Below, piece by piece: positions 1 to 8,668 of a stretch of DNA of 64,000 bases. The stretch is from assembly GCA_039636865.1 (NCBI GenBank), contig CP144172.1, positions 1 to 64,000 on the forward strand, read 5' to 3'. The notes below the pieces were generated by a model that searched no databases, was not told where the DNA came from, and saw nothing but the letters and a program-made list of their open reading frames with translations. Position 1 is the first letter of the stretch. Every line of letters begins with the position of its first letter. The stretch comes from Dermatophilaceae bacterium Sec6.4. GTDB lineage: Bacteria; Actinomycetota; Actinomycetes; Actinomycetales; Dermatophilaceae. The translations under genes and the position numbers were made by a program.

Positions 1-1
1 A

Positions 2-109
2 CGCCACCACACCATCGTGCACCGCGACCTGCTCACCGCCGACGTGGACGCCCTGGGGGTCCACTGGGATCTCACACCCGGGCTGATGCCCCAACAACGT
101 GCCAGCTGA
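2..109 (+). CDS. C-terminal fragment of an unidentified protein (partial)
   Basis: The second frame is open from the window edge to a TGA at 107-109, giving 35 codons that end in LTPGLMPQQRAS. The residue mix (HRDLLTADVDALGVHWDL) looks like genuine protein and third codon positions are GC-rich. The fragment is too short to assign to a family. It runs convergently towards the propeller gene that ends at 187, with about 77 bases between them. Confidence 0.45.
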   Translation, partial: RHHTIVHRDLLTADVDALGVHWDLTPGLMPQQRAS

Positions 110-186
110 CGCGACACTGAGCATCACTCAACGCCGACAGATGTACGACGCCGATCGACTCGCGCTGGTGACAAACTCCCACCGCG

Positions 187-2328
187 CTAGAGGCTGAACC
201 ACCGGCCGGACCAGCCGCCCGCAGCGGTCCAGAACGTCGAGTAGACGTGGTTGTCCAGACCGGTGACGAAGAGGTCGATGATGTCCCGGTCGCGCGCCTG
301 AGCTGTGACGCGCGCCCCTGGCGCGATGGTGAAGCCGTCGCCGAAGCGGTCGTCACCGAGCCAGAACCACTGCCCGCTCCACCCACTGCTGGCATCCCAG
401 AACGTGCTGTAGACGTGGCCGTCGCGTCCGCTGACGAACAGGTCGAGGTGACCTTCGAAGCGGGAGATCGCGGTCACCGGCGCACCCGGCATGATCGTGA
501 AACCGTCGACGAATCGGTTGTCGCCCAGGCGGAACCAGTGGTTGAACCAGCCGCCGCCGGCGTTCCAGAAGGTGCTGTAGACGCCTCCGTCGAGACCCGC
601 GACGAACAGGTCGATCTGGTCGCGGAACCGTGACAACGCGGTCACCGGCGCACCCACGGGCACAACGAACTGGTCGGCGTAATTCGTATCGCCGAGCCAG
701 AACCACTGCCCGCTCCACCCACTGCTGGCATCCCAGAAGGTGCTGTAGACGTGGCCGTCGCGTCCGGTCGCGAAGAGATCGAGATGTTCAGCGAAGCGGG
801 AGATCGCGGAGATCGGGGTACCCGGCACCACCGTGAACTGATCGCCGAAGCGAGCGTCGCCCAGGCGGAACCAGTGGTTGTACCAGCCGCCGCCCGCGTT
901 CCAGAACGTGCTGTAGACGCCTCCGTCGAGGCCCGCGACGAACAGGTCGATCAGATCGGATGCACGGTCGACACTGGTGATCTGGCTACCGACCGGGACC
1001 TTGAACTGATCGGCGAAATTCGTGTCGCCGAGCCAGAACCACTGTCCACTCCACCCACTGCTGGCATCCCAGAACGTGCTGTAGACGCGGCCGTCGCGCC
1101 CGGTCGCGAAGAGATCCAGGTGTCCGGGAGATCGACTCAACACACTGATGGGTGAGCCGGGTGCAATCGTGAACTGGTCGCCGAAGCGGGCATCCGCGAG
1201 TCGGAACCAGCTGGGCGACCAGCCGCCCGCTGGGTTCCAATACGTGGAGTCGACGCTGCCGTCGGTGCCGATGGCGAACAGATCGATCTGGTCGCGCGAG
1301 CGGCTGATGCTGGCCACCGGTGCGGGTGAGAGGCTGACGAACTGGCGTGAGTAGAACAGGTCGATCTGCCCCGCCCCTGCAGTGTTGCTGACGACATCGG
1401 TGTGCTGACCGCACTCCGTGACGCGGTCCGTGGCTGCGAACCCCGTTGCCAGTGCTGCGCTCCCGGTATTGACGCTGATGTTCCGCATGCTGGTCATCAA
1501 CGTCGGGGGGTAGTCGCGACACTCAGTGACCGTGTAGGCCTCGAGGGTCTGCACCGGCATGACCAGCTGCCCGGTGACGTTCACGGACAGCCGCGTATCG
1601 GGAAGTCCGACGAATTCGCAGGTCCAGAACGAGTAGGTCGGATGCGTGGAGACCAGCTTCATCACCCCGGTGAGCACGTGGCCGGGTTGCACCTGCACAA
1701 GGGTCTGGGTGCGGAACGCGTCACCAGTCGCGCCGACCAGCCAACTCGCCAGCGCCCAACTGGTGCCACCGCCGGCTGGGGATCTGCCCCACTGCAGGAC
1801 GGGCTGCAGAATTTGGGTCACCGGGTTGTCCTGCAGGCCGTTGAACAGATAGAGAAGCTGCCCGTTCTCTGTGCTGGGCTCGGGCGGCACGGTCCACGTC
1901 GTGGTCATCGACCGGATGATGTTGGCGGCCGGTTCGGTGTACGCGGCGTAGGTGATCCAGCCGCTGCCCAGACCGGGTAATTCCGGGGACGCCAAGATGA
2001 CCTTCGGCGCGTCGATGAAGGTCTCGGTGAGCGTGTTGAAGCGCCTCATCTGCACGCCGTCGTGGCGCACGATCTCATCCGGCGCCACGAGATGGATCAT
2101 CGAGTTCGGACGGACACCACCTGGGGTAATTCCGTAGTCCCCGGTCGCCAACAGCTGGCGAGTGCGTTTCGCCGTGAGGGCAGCCCGGTTGGCGACGCGA
2201 TACTGGCCGGCCTCATCGGCTGCCACGATCTCGTCTGCACCGACGGTATGCACCTGGTCCGGTGTTCGCGGCCCGCCTGGCGTGTAGACCGACTTCAACT
2301 GCGATATGGGTTCCTGCGGTGTCGTCAT
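187..2328 (-). CDS. seven-bladed beta-propeller lectin-like protein
   Basis: 713 aa. The start ATG at 2328 is chosen because GGAGG lies six bases upstream; the frame is open further but lacks a better site. Residues about 90-310 form a jelly-roll-like domain (TTTWTVPPEPS, LFNGLQDN, QPVLQWG), resembling concanavalin-like domains related to the G1 peptidase fold. The C-terminal half holds seven repeats of about 56 residues with the core DLFxxGxDGxVYSTFW...GWxxxWFxLGD, as in PLL/tachylectin-type sugar-binding propellers. Blades alternate between two subtypes (GLDGG...NAGGGW and GRDGH...DASSGW). No signal peptide or membrane segment is seen, so a cytoplasmic or non-classically exported lectin is inferred. 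The sugar specificity cannot be read. A LysR gene is transcribed divergently. Confidence 0.85.
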   Translation of the reverse strand: MTTPQEPISQLKSVYTPGGPRTPDQVHTVGADEIVAADEAGQYRVANRAALTAKRTRQLLATGDYGITPGGVRPNSMIHLVAPDEIVRHDGVQMRRFNTLTETFIDAPKVILASPELPGLGSGWITYAAYTEPAANIIRSMTTTWTVPPEPSTENGQLLYLFNGLQDNPVTQILQPVLQWGRSPAGGGTSWALASWLVGATGDAFRTQTLVQVQPGHVLTGVMKLVSTHPTYSFWTCEFVGLPDTRLSVNVTGQLVMPVQTLEAYTVTECRDYPPTLMTSMRNISVNTGSAALATGFAATDRVTECGQHTDVVSNTAGAGQIDLFYSRQFVSLSPAPVASISRSRDQIDLFAIGTDGSVDSTYWNPAGGWSPSWFRLADARFGDQFTIAPGSPISVLSRSPGHLDLFATGRDGRVYSTFWDASSGWSGQWFWLGDTNFADQFKVPVGSQITSVDRASDLIDLFVAGLDGGVYSTFWNAGGGWYNHWFRLGDARFGDQFTVVPGTPISAISRFAEHLDLFATGRDGHVYSTFWDASSGWSGQWFWLGDTNYADQFVVPVGAPVTALSRFRDQIDLFVAGLDGGVYSTFWNAGGGWFNHWFRLGDNRFVDGFTIMPGAPVTAISRFEGHLDLFVSGRDGHVYSTFWDASSGWSGQWFWLGDDRFGDGFTIAPGARVTAQARDRDIIDLFVTGLDNHVYSTFWTAAGGWSGRWFSL

Positions 2329-2499
2329 GACGTTCCTCCAATGTCTTGTCATGTCCACAAACATCGTGAACGGCGCAAATCGCACGGCATGTGGTCTTTC
2401 GTCCGCGCACAATTCGACGTCGACAATGCCCGATTCTTTGAAGTCATCGGCACGGATTTCCCTTAGTGATCAGCTCCAAGGTAGATCCGATGCGCGCTA

Positions 2500-2512
2500 G
2501 CCTGAGGCAGGC
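2500..2512. promoter_or_regulatory. candidate LysR operator
   Basis: GCCTG-AGG-CAGGC is a perfect 5-bp-arm inverted repeat in the 282-base region between the divergent propeller and LysR genes. LysR-type regulators typically bind dyads in such intergenic regions. The assignment rests on position and symmetry only. Confidence 0.3.
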
Positions 2513-2610
2513 GTTTCCGGATCGGACACGGTGACGCCGCGGGCACGTTTTAACTCACCCGCTCGCGCGAGATTGCCACGATGAGGCGCAAGCCTGGAGT
2601 CGGGGGAAGC

Positions 2611-3507
2611 GTGGAACTCAACCTCACCGAGGTCATGAGTTGGACGGTCCTGGCTCGCGAGGGCCACTACGGTCGAGCCGCCGATGAGCTGCATGTGTCG
2701 ACGTCGTGCCTGTCCAAGCGGATCCAGCGACTCGAGTGCCAACTGGGGACTGCGCTGGTCGAGCGGGGGCCGGGTGGCGTACTGGCCATCACCGGCCCCG
2801 GCCAACTCTTCGCCATCAGAGCCGAACGGCTGCTCGATGACGCACGACGACTGGCGCGATCGGCACAGGAGCCCGCCGCGCCGGTCGTCGTCGGCGTGCC
2901 CGGGTTCGACGGCGCCCGGGTGCTGGAGCGCTGGGCCCGGCATCAACCGCGAGCCGTGCAGGACACCCTCACGACATTTGTGTGCTGGGTCGGGATCGCG
3001 TTCGATCAGCTCGACGTCGCTTTGCCGAACAAGCGTGTCGACATCATGCTGACGGCCGGTGCATCGAGCCAGCCGGGGACGGTGTCCACCCGGCTGTGGC
3101 CAATGACGCGGGTCGGCCTGGTGGCCAGATCACACCCGCTGAGCGACCGTCGGACGGTGCCCGTGGAGCAGTTCGCGACCCTTCCGCTGCTGCGTTCTGC
3201 CTCCGCTCCCCCCGATTGGATGTCGCTGTGGTGTCTTGGCGATGTGCGTCCCATGGACGAAGCACACGTGGTCGAGGTCGCACCCCGGGCGATGTCCGAC
3301 GTCCTGGGCAGGGTCGCCCGCGGAACCGTCGTGGCCGTCAGTCACCCTCTCCTCGCCGCGGTCCTGCCTCCTCCGGTGTCCTGCGTGCGGCTCGAAGGGG
3401 TGCCACCTGCGTGGTACTTCGCTCACACCCGACGAGACGAACCGAGGCGCGTGGTGAACGAGGTCCTGCGAGTGCTTGAGGCAATGCCTGCGCGCTCACT
3501 TGCCTGA
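2611..3507 (+). CDS. LysR-family transcriptional regulator
   Basis: 298 aa from GTG 2611, preceded by GGGGGA; an in-frame ATG at 2581 is an alternative. The N-terminus (ELNLTEVMSWTVLAREGHYG, then RAADELHVSTSCLSKRIQRLE) is a classical LysR winged helix-turn-helix. The rest is the periplasmic-binding-like effector domain with the usual RVGLVARSHPL segment. It is divergent from the propeller lectin gene, so control of that gene is the obvious guess; the ligand is unknown. The C-terminus stops 28 bases before the convergent ATPase gene. Confidence 0.88.
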   Translation: MELNLTEVMSWTVLAREGHYGRAADELHVSTSCLSKRIQRLECQLGTALVERGPGGVLAITGPGQLFAIRAERLLDDARRLARSAQEPAAPVVVGVPGFDGARVLERWARHQPRAVQDTLTTFVCWVGIAFDQLDVALPNKRVDIMLTAGASSQPGTVSTRLWPMTRVGLVARSHPLSDRRTVPVEQFATLPLLRSASAPPDWMSLWCLGDVRPMDEAHVVEVAPRAMSDVLGRVARGTVVAVSHPLLAAVLPPPVSCVRLEGVPPAWYFAHTRRDEPRRVVNEVLRVLEAMPARSLA

Positions 3508-3534
3508 CCGGCGAATCCCTCCAACCCACGAGAG

Positions 3535-4275
3535 TCAAACCCCAAAATGCCGGAGGTAGCGCTGTGGCGCGTCGCAGAAACTGCGGTAGTGCGCCACCAA
3601 CTCCAGCTCCTCCCAGGCACATTCGTGGTAACCGCGGTCATCCAGCTCCAGCAACGTCGCACCGGGTAGGGCCGCAATGATGGGTGAGTGCGTGGCGATG
3701 AGCACCTGGACGCCATCGCTGTTGAGCATGCCCATCAACTCACCGACAAGCCGTAACTGCGTGGTGAACGAGAGCCCCGCCTCGGGCTCGTCCAGCACGT
3801 AGAACCCGTCACCGCGAAACCGACTCGTCTCGAACAAGGTGCGGAATGCTTCACCATGGCTGAGCGGGTGGAACTCCGGATCACGGGTGAGACGCGGGTT
3901 ACGCGTGCTGTCCAGAAAGGTGAACAACCCGTGCATCGTCTCGGCCCGGATGAAGTGTCCCCACCGTGACGCGCCCGGCCCACGGAGGACCCGCAGCCAC
4001 TCGTGCAATGACGACTCGCTCGTCCATGTCGTGCGCATGGCACCGGTCGAGCCGCCCTCGCCGTTCATTCCGTAGGCCATGGCGATCGCCTCAGCCAGGG
4101 TGGACTTGCCGGTGCCGTTCTCACCCACCAACACAGTCGCTCTGGCCAGGTCGAGACCGTCAGCCAGCAGTTGGCGGACCGGCGGGAGCGCGGTCACCCA
4201 GCTGGGCTCGATGACGGCATCCGGTTGCGCCTCGACGCGCCGCACCGGAGTCGGCGCCAGCCACTCCTCATCCAC
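3535..4275 (-). CDS. AAA-family ATPase (SMC/RecF-like, AbiEii-type)
   Basis: 246 aa from GTG 4275. Walker A is GENGTGKST near residue 50, Walker B is VLDEPEAGLSF, and the H-loop is IATHSPIIAALPG, so it is an ABC-type ATPase of the small stand-alone OLD/RecF-like class. There is no zinc hook or long coiled coil. The Shine-Dalgarno is missing, but a TAGTCT box lies six bases before the GTG, suggesting a leaderless transcript. Such proteins occur alone or in defence/repair contexts; no partner nuclease is seen here, so the role stays open. Confidence 0.8.
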   Translation of the reverse strand: MDEEWLAPTPVRRVEAQPDAVIEPSWVTALPPVRQLLADGLDLARATVLVGENGTGKSTLAEAIAMAYGMNGEGGSTGAMRTTWTSESSLHEWLRVLRGPGASRWGHFIRAETMHGLFTFLDSTRNPRLTRDPEFHPLSHGEAFRTLFETSRFRGDGFYVLDEPEAGLSFTTQLRLVGELMGMLNSDGVQVLIATHSPIIAALPGATLLELDDRGYHECAWEELELVAHYRSFCDAPQRYLRHFGV

Positions 4276-4281
4276 CCGCGC

Positions 4282-4287
4282 AGACTA
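4282..4287 (-). promoter_or_regulatory. -10 box (TAGTCT) of a leaderless transcript
   Basis: TAGTCT sits six bases upstream of the GTG at 4275 and fits the actinobacterial SigA -10 pattern TANNNT. This spacing would put the transcript start at or next to the initiation codon. Confidence 0.45.
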
Positions 4288-4335
4288 CGAGGTCAGGCCA
4301 ACGTCAGGGCGTCAATACCGGCGCGGCCTGAACGC

Positions 4336-4815
4336 TCAGACTACCTGCAGCGCCGGGAGCGACGCACTGCTCCAGACGTTGTCGAAATCCAGGCCGCTGC
4401 GCTTGAACAACTGCGTGACGGGGCACCGACGTTCGGTCTCGGTGACCAGGCGCTCGAACTGGGCGCCGTCAGCGTCCGTCTCGATGGTCGCGCGTACCGT
4501 CACCTTCTCGAAATTGGCGTTACCGTCGGCTCCCCCGACCAGTACGGAGGTGTCGAGATCGCCGACGATCTCGAACGCCCACTCGCCGAGGGTGATGCCG
4601 AGTTCCTTGGCGACCAGGGAGGCGGTCACCTGATTGCACGAGCTGAGCGCAGCCAGCGCGTAGAACAGCGGACTCGGCGCTTCGTCCATGCCGCCGAACG
4701 AGGGGTAGGTATCGGTGGCGAACTGATGCCCACCCGCTTGAACGGACTGGGCGACACCACTTCCTGAGGCGAGGATGGTGAACGGCACGACCGTGGATTT
4801 GGGGGCAATCGACAT
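4336..4815 (-). CDS. OsmC-family peroxiredoxin-like protein
   Basis: 159 aa; AGGAG precedes the ATG at 4815. The OsmC/Ohr signature is present with both reactive cysteines: LSSCNQVTAS in the central helix and RRCPVTQLF near the C-terminus. Family members reduce organic hydroperoxides through this thiol pair. Length and order match the family. The 230-base upstream region carries an AT-rich inverted repeat suited to a MarR/HxlR-type redox regulator, although no such regulator gene lies in this window. Confidence 0.9.
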   Translation of the reverse strand: MSIAPKSTVVPFTILASGSGVAQSVQAGGHQFATDTYPSFGGMDEAPSPLFYALAALSSCNQVTASLVAKELGITLGEWAFEIVGDLDTSVLVGGADGNANFEKVTVRATIETDADGAQFERLVTETERRCPVTQLFKRSGLDFDNVWSSASLPALQVV

Positions 4816-4957
4816 GGGCGACTCCTAGCAGAGCTCAGTAGGCAAAGCGTGCTTGCGCGAACGGTGCTCGCGCCGGGTCGTCACCTGGAGCACCCCGCCA
4901 CTGCGGAGGGTTGCCGCCCAGCAAGCCAGGGCTTGTCGCTGGGTCTCATGACCGCCA

Positions 4958-4976
4958 AAACTATAACCAATAGTTT
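4958..4976. promoter_or_regulatory. inverted repeat upstream of osmC-like gene
   Basis: AAACTAT-aacca-ATAGTTT has perfect 7-bp arms and lies in an unusually AT-rich stretch about 145 bases before the OsmC-family start. Arms of this kind are typical of winged-helix redox regulators (MarR/OhrR, HxlR). It is a candidate operator or promoter. Confidence 0.4.
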
Positions 4977-5046
4977 GGAAAAGAGTCAATATATGTTTGG
5001 TGAGGAGCCCATGCGTCACCGCGTCTGACGAGCCTTGCCGACGAGG

Positions 5047-5538
5047 TCAGATGTCAGATCCACCGGCAGGCTGATCAGAAACGGCGCGCTCCTGTCGCCC
5101 GACCATCAGGAACCCGATCGCCGCCAACACCGCGCCCAGGCCCTCAGCCACAGCCGTGACCGACTTCTTCGCGAACCAGAGCGGCTCGTACATCGAGGGG
5201 ATCGGCCCCAACGCGGGCACGTTGACGTACCGGTAGAGCACGACGACCACGAACGCGCTGGCAGCCACCACGAACGCCACGCCGAACGCAATCCGATTAC
5301 CGAGCACCAGCACCAGGAGTGCCACGAGAAGGGCGGTCACCGATTCCGCGCGGAACAGCAGTCCCTCGCTCACGTGCCCTGGTGCAGTTGCCTGGCCGTA
5401 GCCGCTCGCGAGTTGCAGGTGCACCACGGCGTCCACCACAAGACAGGCCGCGACCAGAACTCGAAGCACCCAGCCGGCGGTACGGTCCGCGGTGGACCCT
5501 TCGATCGATCGAGCTGAGAGCGTGCGGTGAGCGCTCAT
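5047..5538 (-). CDS. four-helix integral membrane protein coupled to cupredoxin
   Basis: 163 aa. There are four hydrophobic segments: about 24-45 (VLRVLVAACLVVDAVVHLQL), 65-85, 88-106 and 130-148. A His in the first helix (DAVVHL) and GPIPSMYEP between helices 3 and 4 stand out. The start codon overlaps the stop of the cupredoxin gene (5535-5538), so the two are translationally coupled. The family is not one I can name. Coupling to a periplasmic-type copper protein suggests a role in copper handling or electron transfer at the membrane. Confidence 0.7.
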   Translation of the reverse strand: MSAHRTLSARSIEGSTADRTAGWVLRVLVAACLVVDAVVHLQLASGYGQATAPGHVSEGLLFRAESVTALLVALLVLVLGNRIAFGVAFVVAASAFVVVVLYRYVNVPALGPIPSMYEPLWFAKKSVTAVAEGLGAVLAAIGFLMVGRQERAVSDQPAGGSDI

Positions 5539-5993
5539 GAGACGACCAGCACGCCGTGCATATTGCCGTGGTACTTGCAGTGGAAGGGGTACTTGCCCGG
5601 TGTGGTCGGCGCGGTCATGGTGGCGGTGCCACCACCGCCGTCGATCACCGCGTTGAAGAGCCCGGCCTTGTCCGAGGTCACCGTGTGCGAGACGCCGTCC
5701 TTGTCGGTGATGGTGAGCTTTGCGCCGGGCTTCACGCTGGTGGGCACCTGATAGTCGAAGTTCTTGATGGTGATCTGCACCGCGGCGGCGGGTTTGGCGG
5801 CCGCCGATGAGGAACTAGCTGTCGACGATGTCGAGGTGCCCGAGGCCGTCGTACCGGCCGAGGTCGAAGAGGCACTCGTAGCAGGTTTCGATGCGCCCTG
5901 TCCGGTGCTGGCCGACTGCCCTCCACCGCCGCACGCGCCGAGGAGAAAGACACTGCAGGTCGCGGCGAAGCGCGCCTGTCGTGAGTCGAACAT
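5535..5993 (-). CDS. cupredoxin (plastocyanin-like) lipoprotein
   Basis: 152 aa. An N-terminal lipoprotein signal ends in the lipobox LLGAC; a Ser/Thr/Ala-rich linker of about 45 residues follows; the C-terminal domain has the type 1 copper ligands His (VSHTVTS), Cys (YPFHCKYH), the second His (KYH) and Met (NMHGVL). It should be a surface-anchored blue copper electron carrier or copper-binding protein. A close paralogue lies at 27885-28355 (both share YQVPTSVKPG and TPTKPGKYPFHC-like tails). It is first gene of a two-gene operon with the downstream membrane protein. A perfect palindrome lies 33 bases upstream. Confidence 0.9.
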   Translation of the reverse strand: MFDSRQARFAATCSVFLLGACGGGGQSASTGQGASKPATSASSTSAGTTASGTSTSSTASSSSAAAKPAAAVQITIKNFDYQVPTSVKPGAKLTITDKDGVSHTVTSDKAGLFNAVIDGGGGTATMTAPTTPGKYPFHCKYHGNMHGVLVVS

Positions 5994-6025
5994 TCATGAC
6001 GAACCGTCCATTCAGGTCGGTAACA

Positions 6026-6039
6026 ACGGAATATTCCGT
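6026..6039. promoter_or_regulatory. 14-bp perfect palindrome upstream of cupredoxin
   Basis: ACGGAATATTCCGT is fully self-complementary and AT-centred, 33 bases before the cupredoxin ATG. The surrounding DNA is also AT-richer than the genes. It is a good candidate for an operator, although the regulator is not evident. Confidence 0.4.
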
Positions 6040-6235
6040 CGCTATTGATTCGTCACCGTCGGACCCAGAGATTGGGGGTGCCGTCGGCGCGAGCGGTAAG
6101 CACCCGGTGCTGACGTGTCAGGAAACCCCCAGCATTCTCGTGTTTTCTTCTTGATACCGCGGTTCGCGGAGGTGGGGGACTACCCGCAACTGCCGTAACG
6201 GGGTCGGGTGGTCGTGGGAGAATGGACTGTTCGAG

Positions 6236-8581
6236 ATGCGGCGAATCTTCGGGGTACTAGTCGTGGTCGTGGCGATGGTCGCCGCACTGTTCGGGGCCGA
6301 CCCGGCACGTGCGGCAGCGGCGCAGGTCCGCGCGGCGTCGACTACCTCGACAGCTCGCAATTTCGTGTCACTGTCACCGGCGCGGCTGTTGGACACCCGG
6401 TCCGGACAAGGCGTGGCCAAGGGCGCGCTCCGCGCAGGCTCGACCACCGCGCTGCAAGTCGCGGGTCGAGTCGGGGTGCCGACCTCCGGGGTGGCAGCCG
6501 TCGTGCTGAACGTGACTGCGACAGGCCCGGTCGCGAGTGGTTGGTTGACCGCGTGGCCCGCAGGCGCGGCGCGCCCGACCGCCTCCAATCTGAACTTCGT
6601 GGCTCATCAGACCGTTGCCAACCAGGCCATCGTCAAGGTCGGCGTCGGCGGAGCCGTGGACCTCTACTCCTCCACCGGAACTCAACTGTTCGTTGACGTC
6701 AGCGGGTACTACCCGAGCACCGCCGCCTACACGCCGCTGGTGCCGTCTCGCTTGATGGATACCCGTCATGACTCGAGCCACCCCACCAAGGGCTCCACCA
6801 CCGCCGTGACCGTCACCGGTCGGGCAGGCGTCCCGGCCACCGGGGTGAGCGCGGTCGTCCTGAACGTGACCGCCATCCCGCACGCGGGCAGCGGATGGTT
6901 GACGTTGTTCCCCGCCGGAGTCTCGCGCCCGGACGCCTCGATCCTGAACTACGCGCCGCACCAGGCGACCGCCGGAATGAGTATTGCGAAGGTCGGCGCC
7001 GGTGGCCGAGTCGAGGTCTACTCCTCACAGTCGGTCGACCTGCTGGTCGATGTCGTGGGATGGGTACCGGCCACCAGTGGCTACCTGGCGATGACTCCGG
7101 TACGCATCGCGGACACCCGCAACGGCACCGGAGGGGTCGAGGTGGGTCGCGTGGCGACCGGCGGAGTGCTTTCGCTCGCGATCGCCGGAGCCCACGGCAT
7201 CCCAGCGAGCGGGGTGAACGCCGTCGAGATCAACGTGACCGCGACCGGCAGTACCGGCTCGGGCTACCTCACCACCTACCCGAACGGAGTCGCACGCCCG
7301 ACTGCGTCGACGCTGAACTATCCGATCCGCGGCACCTCGTCGAACTCGGCCACCGTCAAGGTGGGCACTGATGGGCGCATCGACGTTTTCGTCTCGAGCG
7401 CCGCGTACGTCTTCGTCGACGTCGTCGGCTACTTCACCGCGCCACCTGCCCCTGGCGCAGACGCCTGGACGCAAGGCGCAGCCGACAGCGCCAACAGCGG
7501 TTTCAATCCGGCCGAGCACAAGTTGACCATCGCAACCGCCGCCACCATGCACACCGCCTGGACGGCCGACGACTTCGGAACACAAGGACCGGTCATCTCC
7601 GGTGGGTTGGTCTACTACGTTCCATTCCCCGGCAATACTGCTGACGCCACGACGCTGATGGTGAAGAACGTCGTCACCGGATCGACCGCCTGGACGCTGC
7701 AACTCCCGCTCGGCGTCTCCTACACCGCCGGCGCCATCACCGACGGCAAACTTCTGCTGCCGTTCCAGGCGGCGCCCGATGGTGCGGGCTTGCTGGCCGT
7801 GGATCTGAGCACACATCGCGTCACATGGCGCACCGTGCTGAAGGGCAATGGCAACTACGCGGGCCGGGTCATCGCGGCCAACGGCATCGCGTACCTCGAT
7901 GACGGAAGTACGTTCAACGCCTACCGCGTCTCGGACGGCCAGGCGCTCTGGTCACACGCCGACACCGCAAGCACTGCAGCCGCGTCGTACGCGGCGGTCG
8001 GCGCCTTGGTATACACGCTGGGCGGTAGCAATCTGATCGCCTACGACGCTGCCTCAGGTCGCCGCGAATGGTCAACGCCCACTGCGCAGTACCTCATATC
8101 GGGGCCGATCATCGCCGACGGGCACGTCTACCTGGACGAAGGTACCGATATCCAGGCCTTCAACGCCTCCGGATGCGGACAGTCGGTCTGCGGGCCTGTG
8201 TGGGACACCGCTCTGCCGGACTATGCCGACAACTCCTTCATCGGCGCTGCCGGGAACGGGACGGTGTTCGTGACCTGGGTCGACAAGAGCGGCCCGTCGA
8301 ACTGGCCGTCGTACATGCGAAGCCTGTCGGCGACGAGCGGGAAGACGAACTGGACGGTTCCTGTCGGAGGAGTGGGCGAGCCGCCTGCGCGAGCGGGCAA
8401 CGTCGTGTGGTTGCAGGTGAACGACAACCAGGTGCAGGCCTACAACGCCGCCACCGGAAGCCGGATCAGTACGACCGATATCCCGGGCGCGAATGGTTAC
8501 GGCCAGCCGATCGCGATCGCGGACGGGTCGGTGGTCATCGGCGCCGACAGCGCGATCGTCACGCTACGGGCCGGGGGTTGA
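6236..8581 (+). CDS. large secreted protein: three surface repeats plus PQQ-like propeller
   Basis: 781 aa. Residues 1-26 are a Sec signal peptide ending ADPARA. Then come three repeats of about 125 residues, each with PxRLxDTR at the start, VVLNVTA in the middle, GWLTxxPAGxxRPxAS and VDVxGYY/W at the end; this module is common in actinobacterial secreted proteins. Residues about 415-781 form a PQQ-type beta-propeller (repeated W-containing strands such as TAWTADD, TAWTLQLP, VTWRTVLKG, REWSTPT, TNWTVPVGG). No catalytic residues or cell-wall anchor are seen. It may be an adhesin or scaffold; the enzymatic role of the propeller, if any, is unknown. Confidence 0.85.
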   Translation: MRRIFGVLVVVVAMVAALFGADPARAAAAQVRAASTTSTARNFVSLSPARLLDTRSGQGVAKGALRAGSTTALQVAGRVGVPTSGVAAVVLNVTATGPVASGWLTAWPAGAARPTASNLNFVAHQTVANQAIVKVGVGGAVDLYSSTGTQLFVDVSGYYPSTAAYTPLVPSRLMDTRHDSSHPTKGSTTAVTVTGRAGVPATGVSAVVLNVTAIPHAGSGWLTLFPAGVSRPDASILNYAPHQATAGMSIAKVGAGGRVEVYSSQSVDLLVDVVGWVPATSGYLAMTPVRIADTRNGTGGVEVGRVATGGVLSLAIAGAHGIPASGVNAVEINVTATGSTGSGYLTTYPNGVARPTASTLNYPIRGTSSNSATVKVGTDGRIDVFVSSAAYVFVDVVGYFTAPPAPGADAWTQGAADSANSGFNPAEHKLTIATAATMHTAWTADDFGTQGPVISGGLVYYVPFPGNTADATTLMVKNVVTGSTAWTLQLPLGVSYTAGAITDGKLLLPFQAAPDGAGLLAVDLSTHRVTWRTVLKGNGNYAGRVIAANGIAYLDDGSTFNAYRVSDGQALWSHADTASTAAASYAAVGALVYTLGGSNLIAYDAASGRREWSTPTAQYLISGPIIADGHVYLDEGTDIQAFNASGCGQSVCGPVWDTALPDYADNSFIGAAGNGTVFVTWVDKSGPSNWPSYMRSLSATSGKTNWTVPVGGVGEPPARAGNVVWLQVNDNQVQAYNAATGSRISTTDIPGANGYGQPIAIADGSVVIGADSAIVTLRAGG

Positions 8582-8668
8582 CAGCCACTTTCCGAGGCAG
8601 GCCCGGCATAACCGCAGGTGGTCACGACGTTGCACGAGGCGTACCTCATTGTCGACGAAGGGAACCTC

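Noticed and set aside
187..1155. plus-strand ORFs with repeated segments opposite the propeller gene
   Set aside because: The repeats are the reverse of the blade repeats; the minus frame gives the coherent protein.
4825..5019. 64-codon minus-strand ORF upstream of the OsmC-like gene
   Set aside because: It spans the AT-rich promoter and dyad, has no ribosome site, and its sequence has no recognisable pattern.
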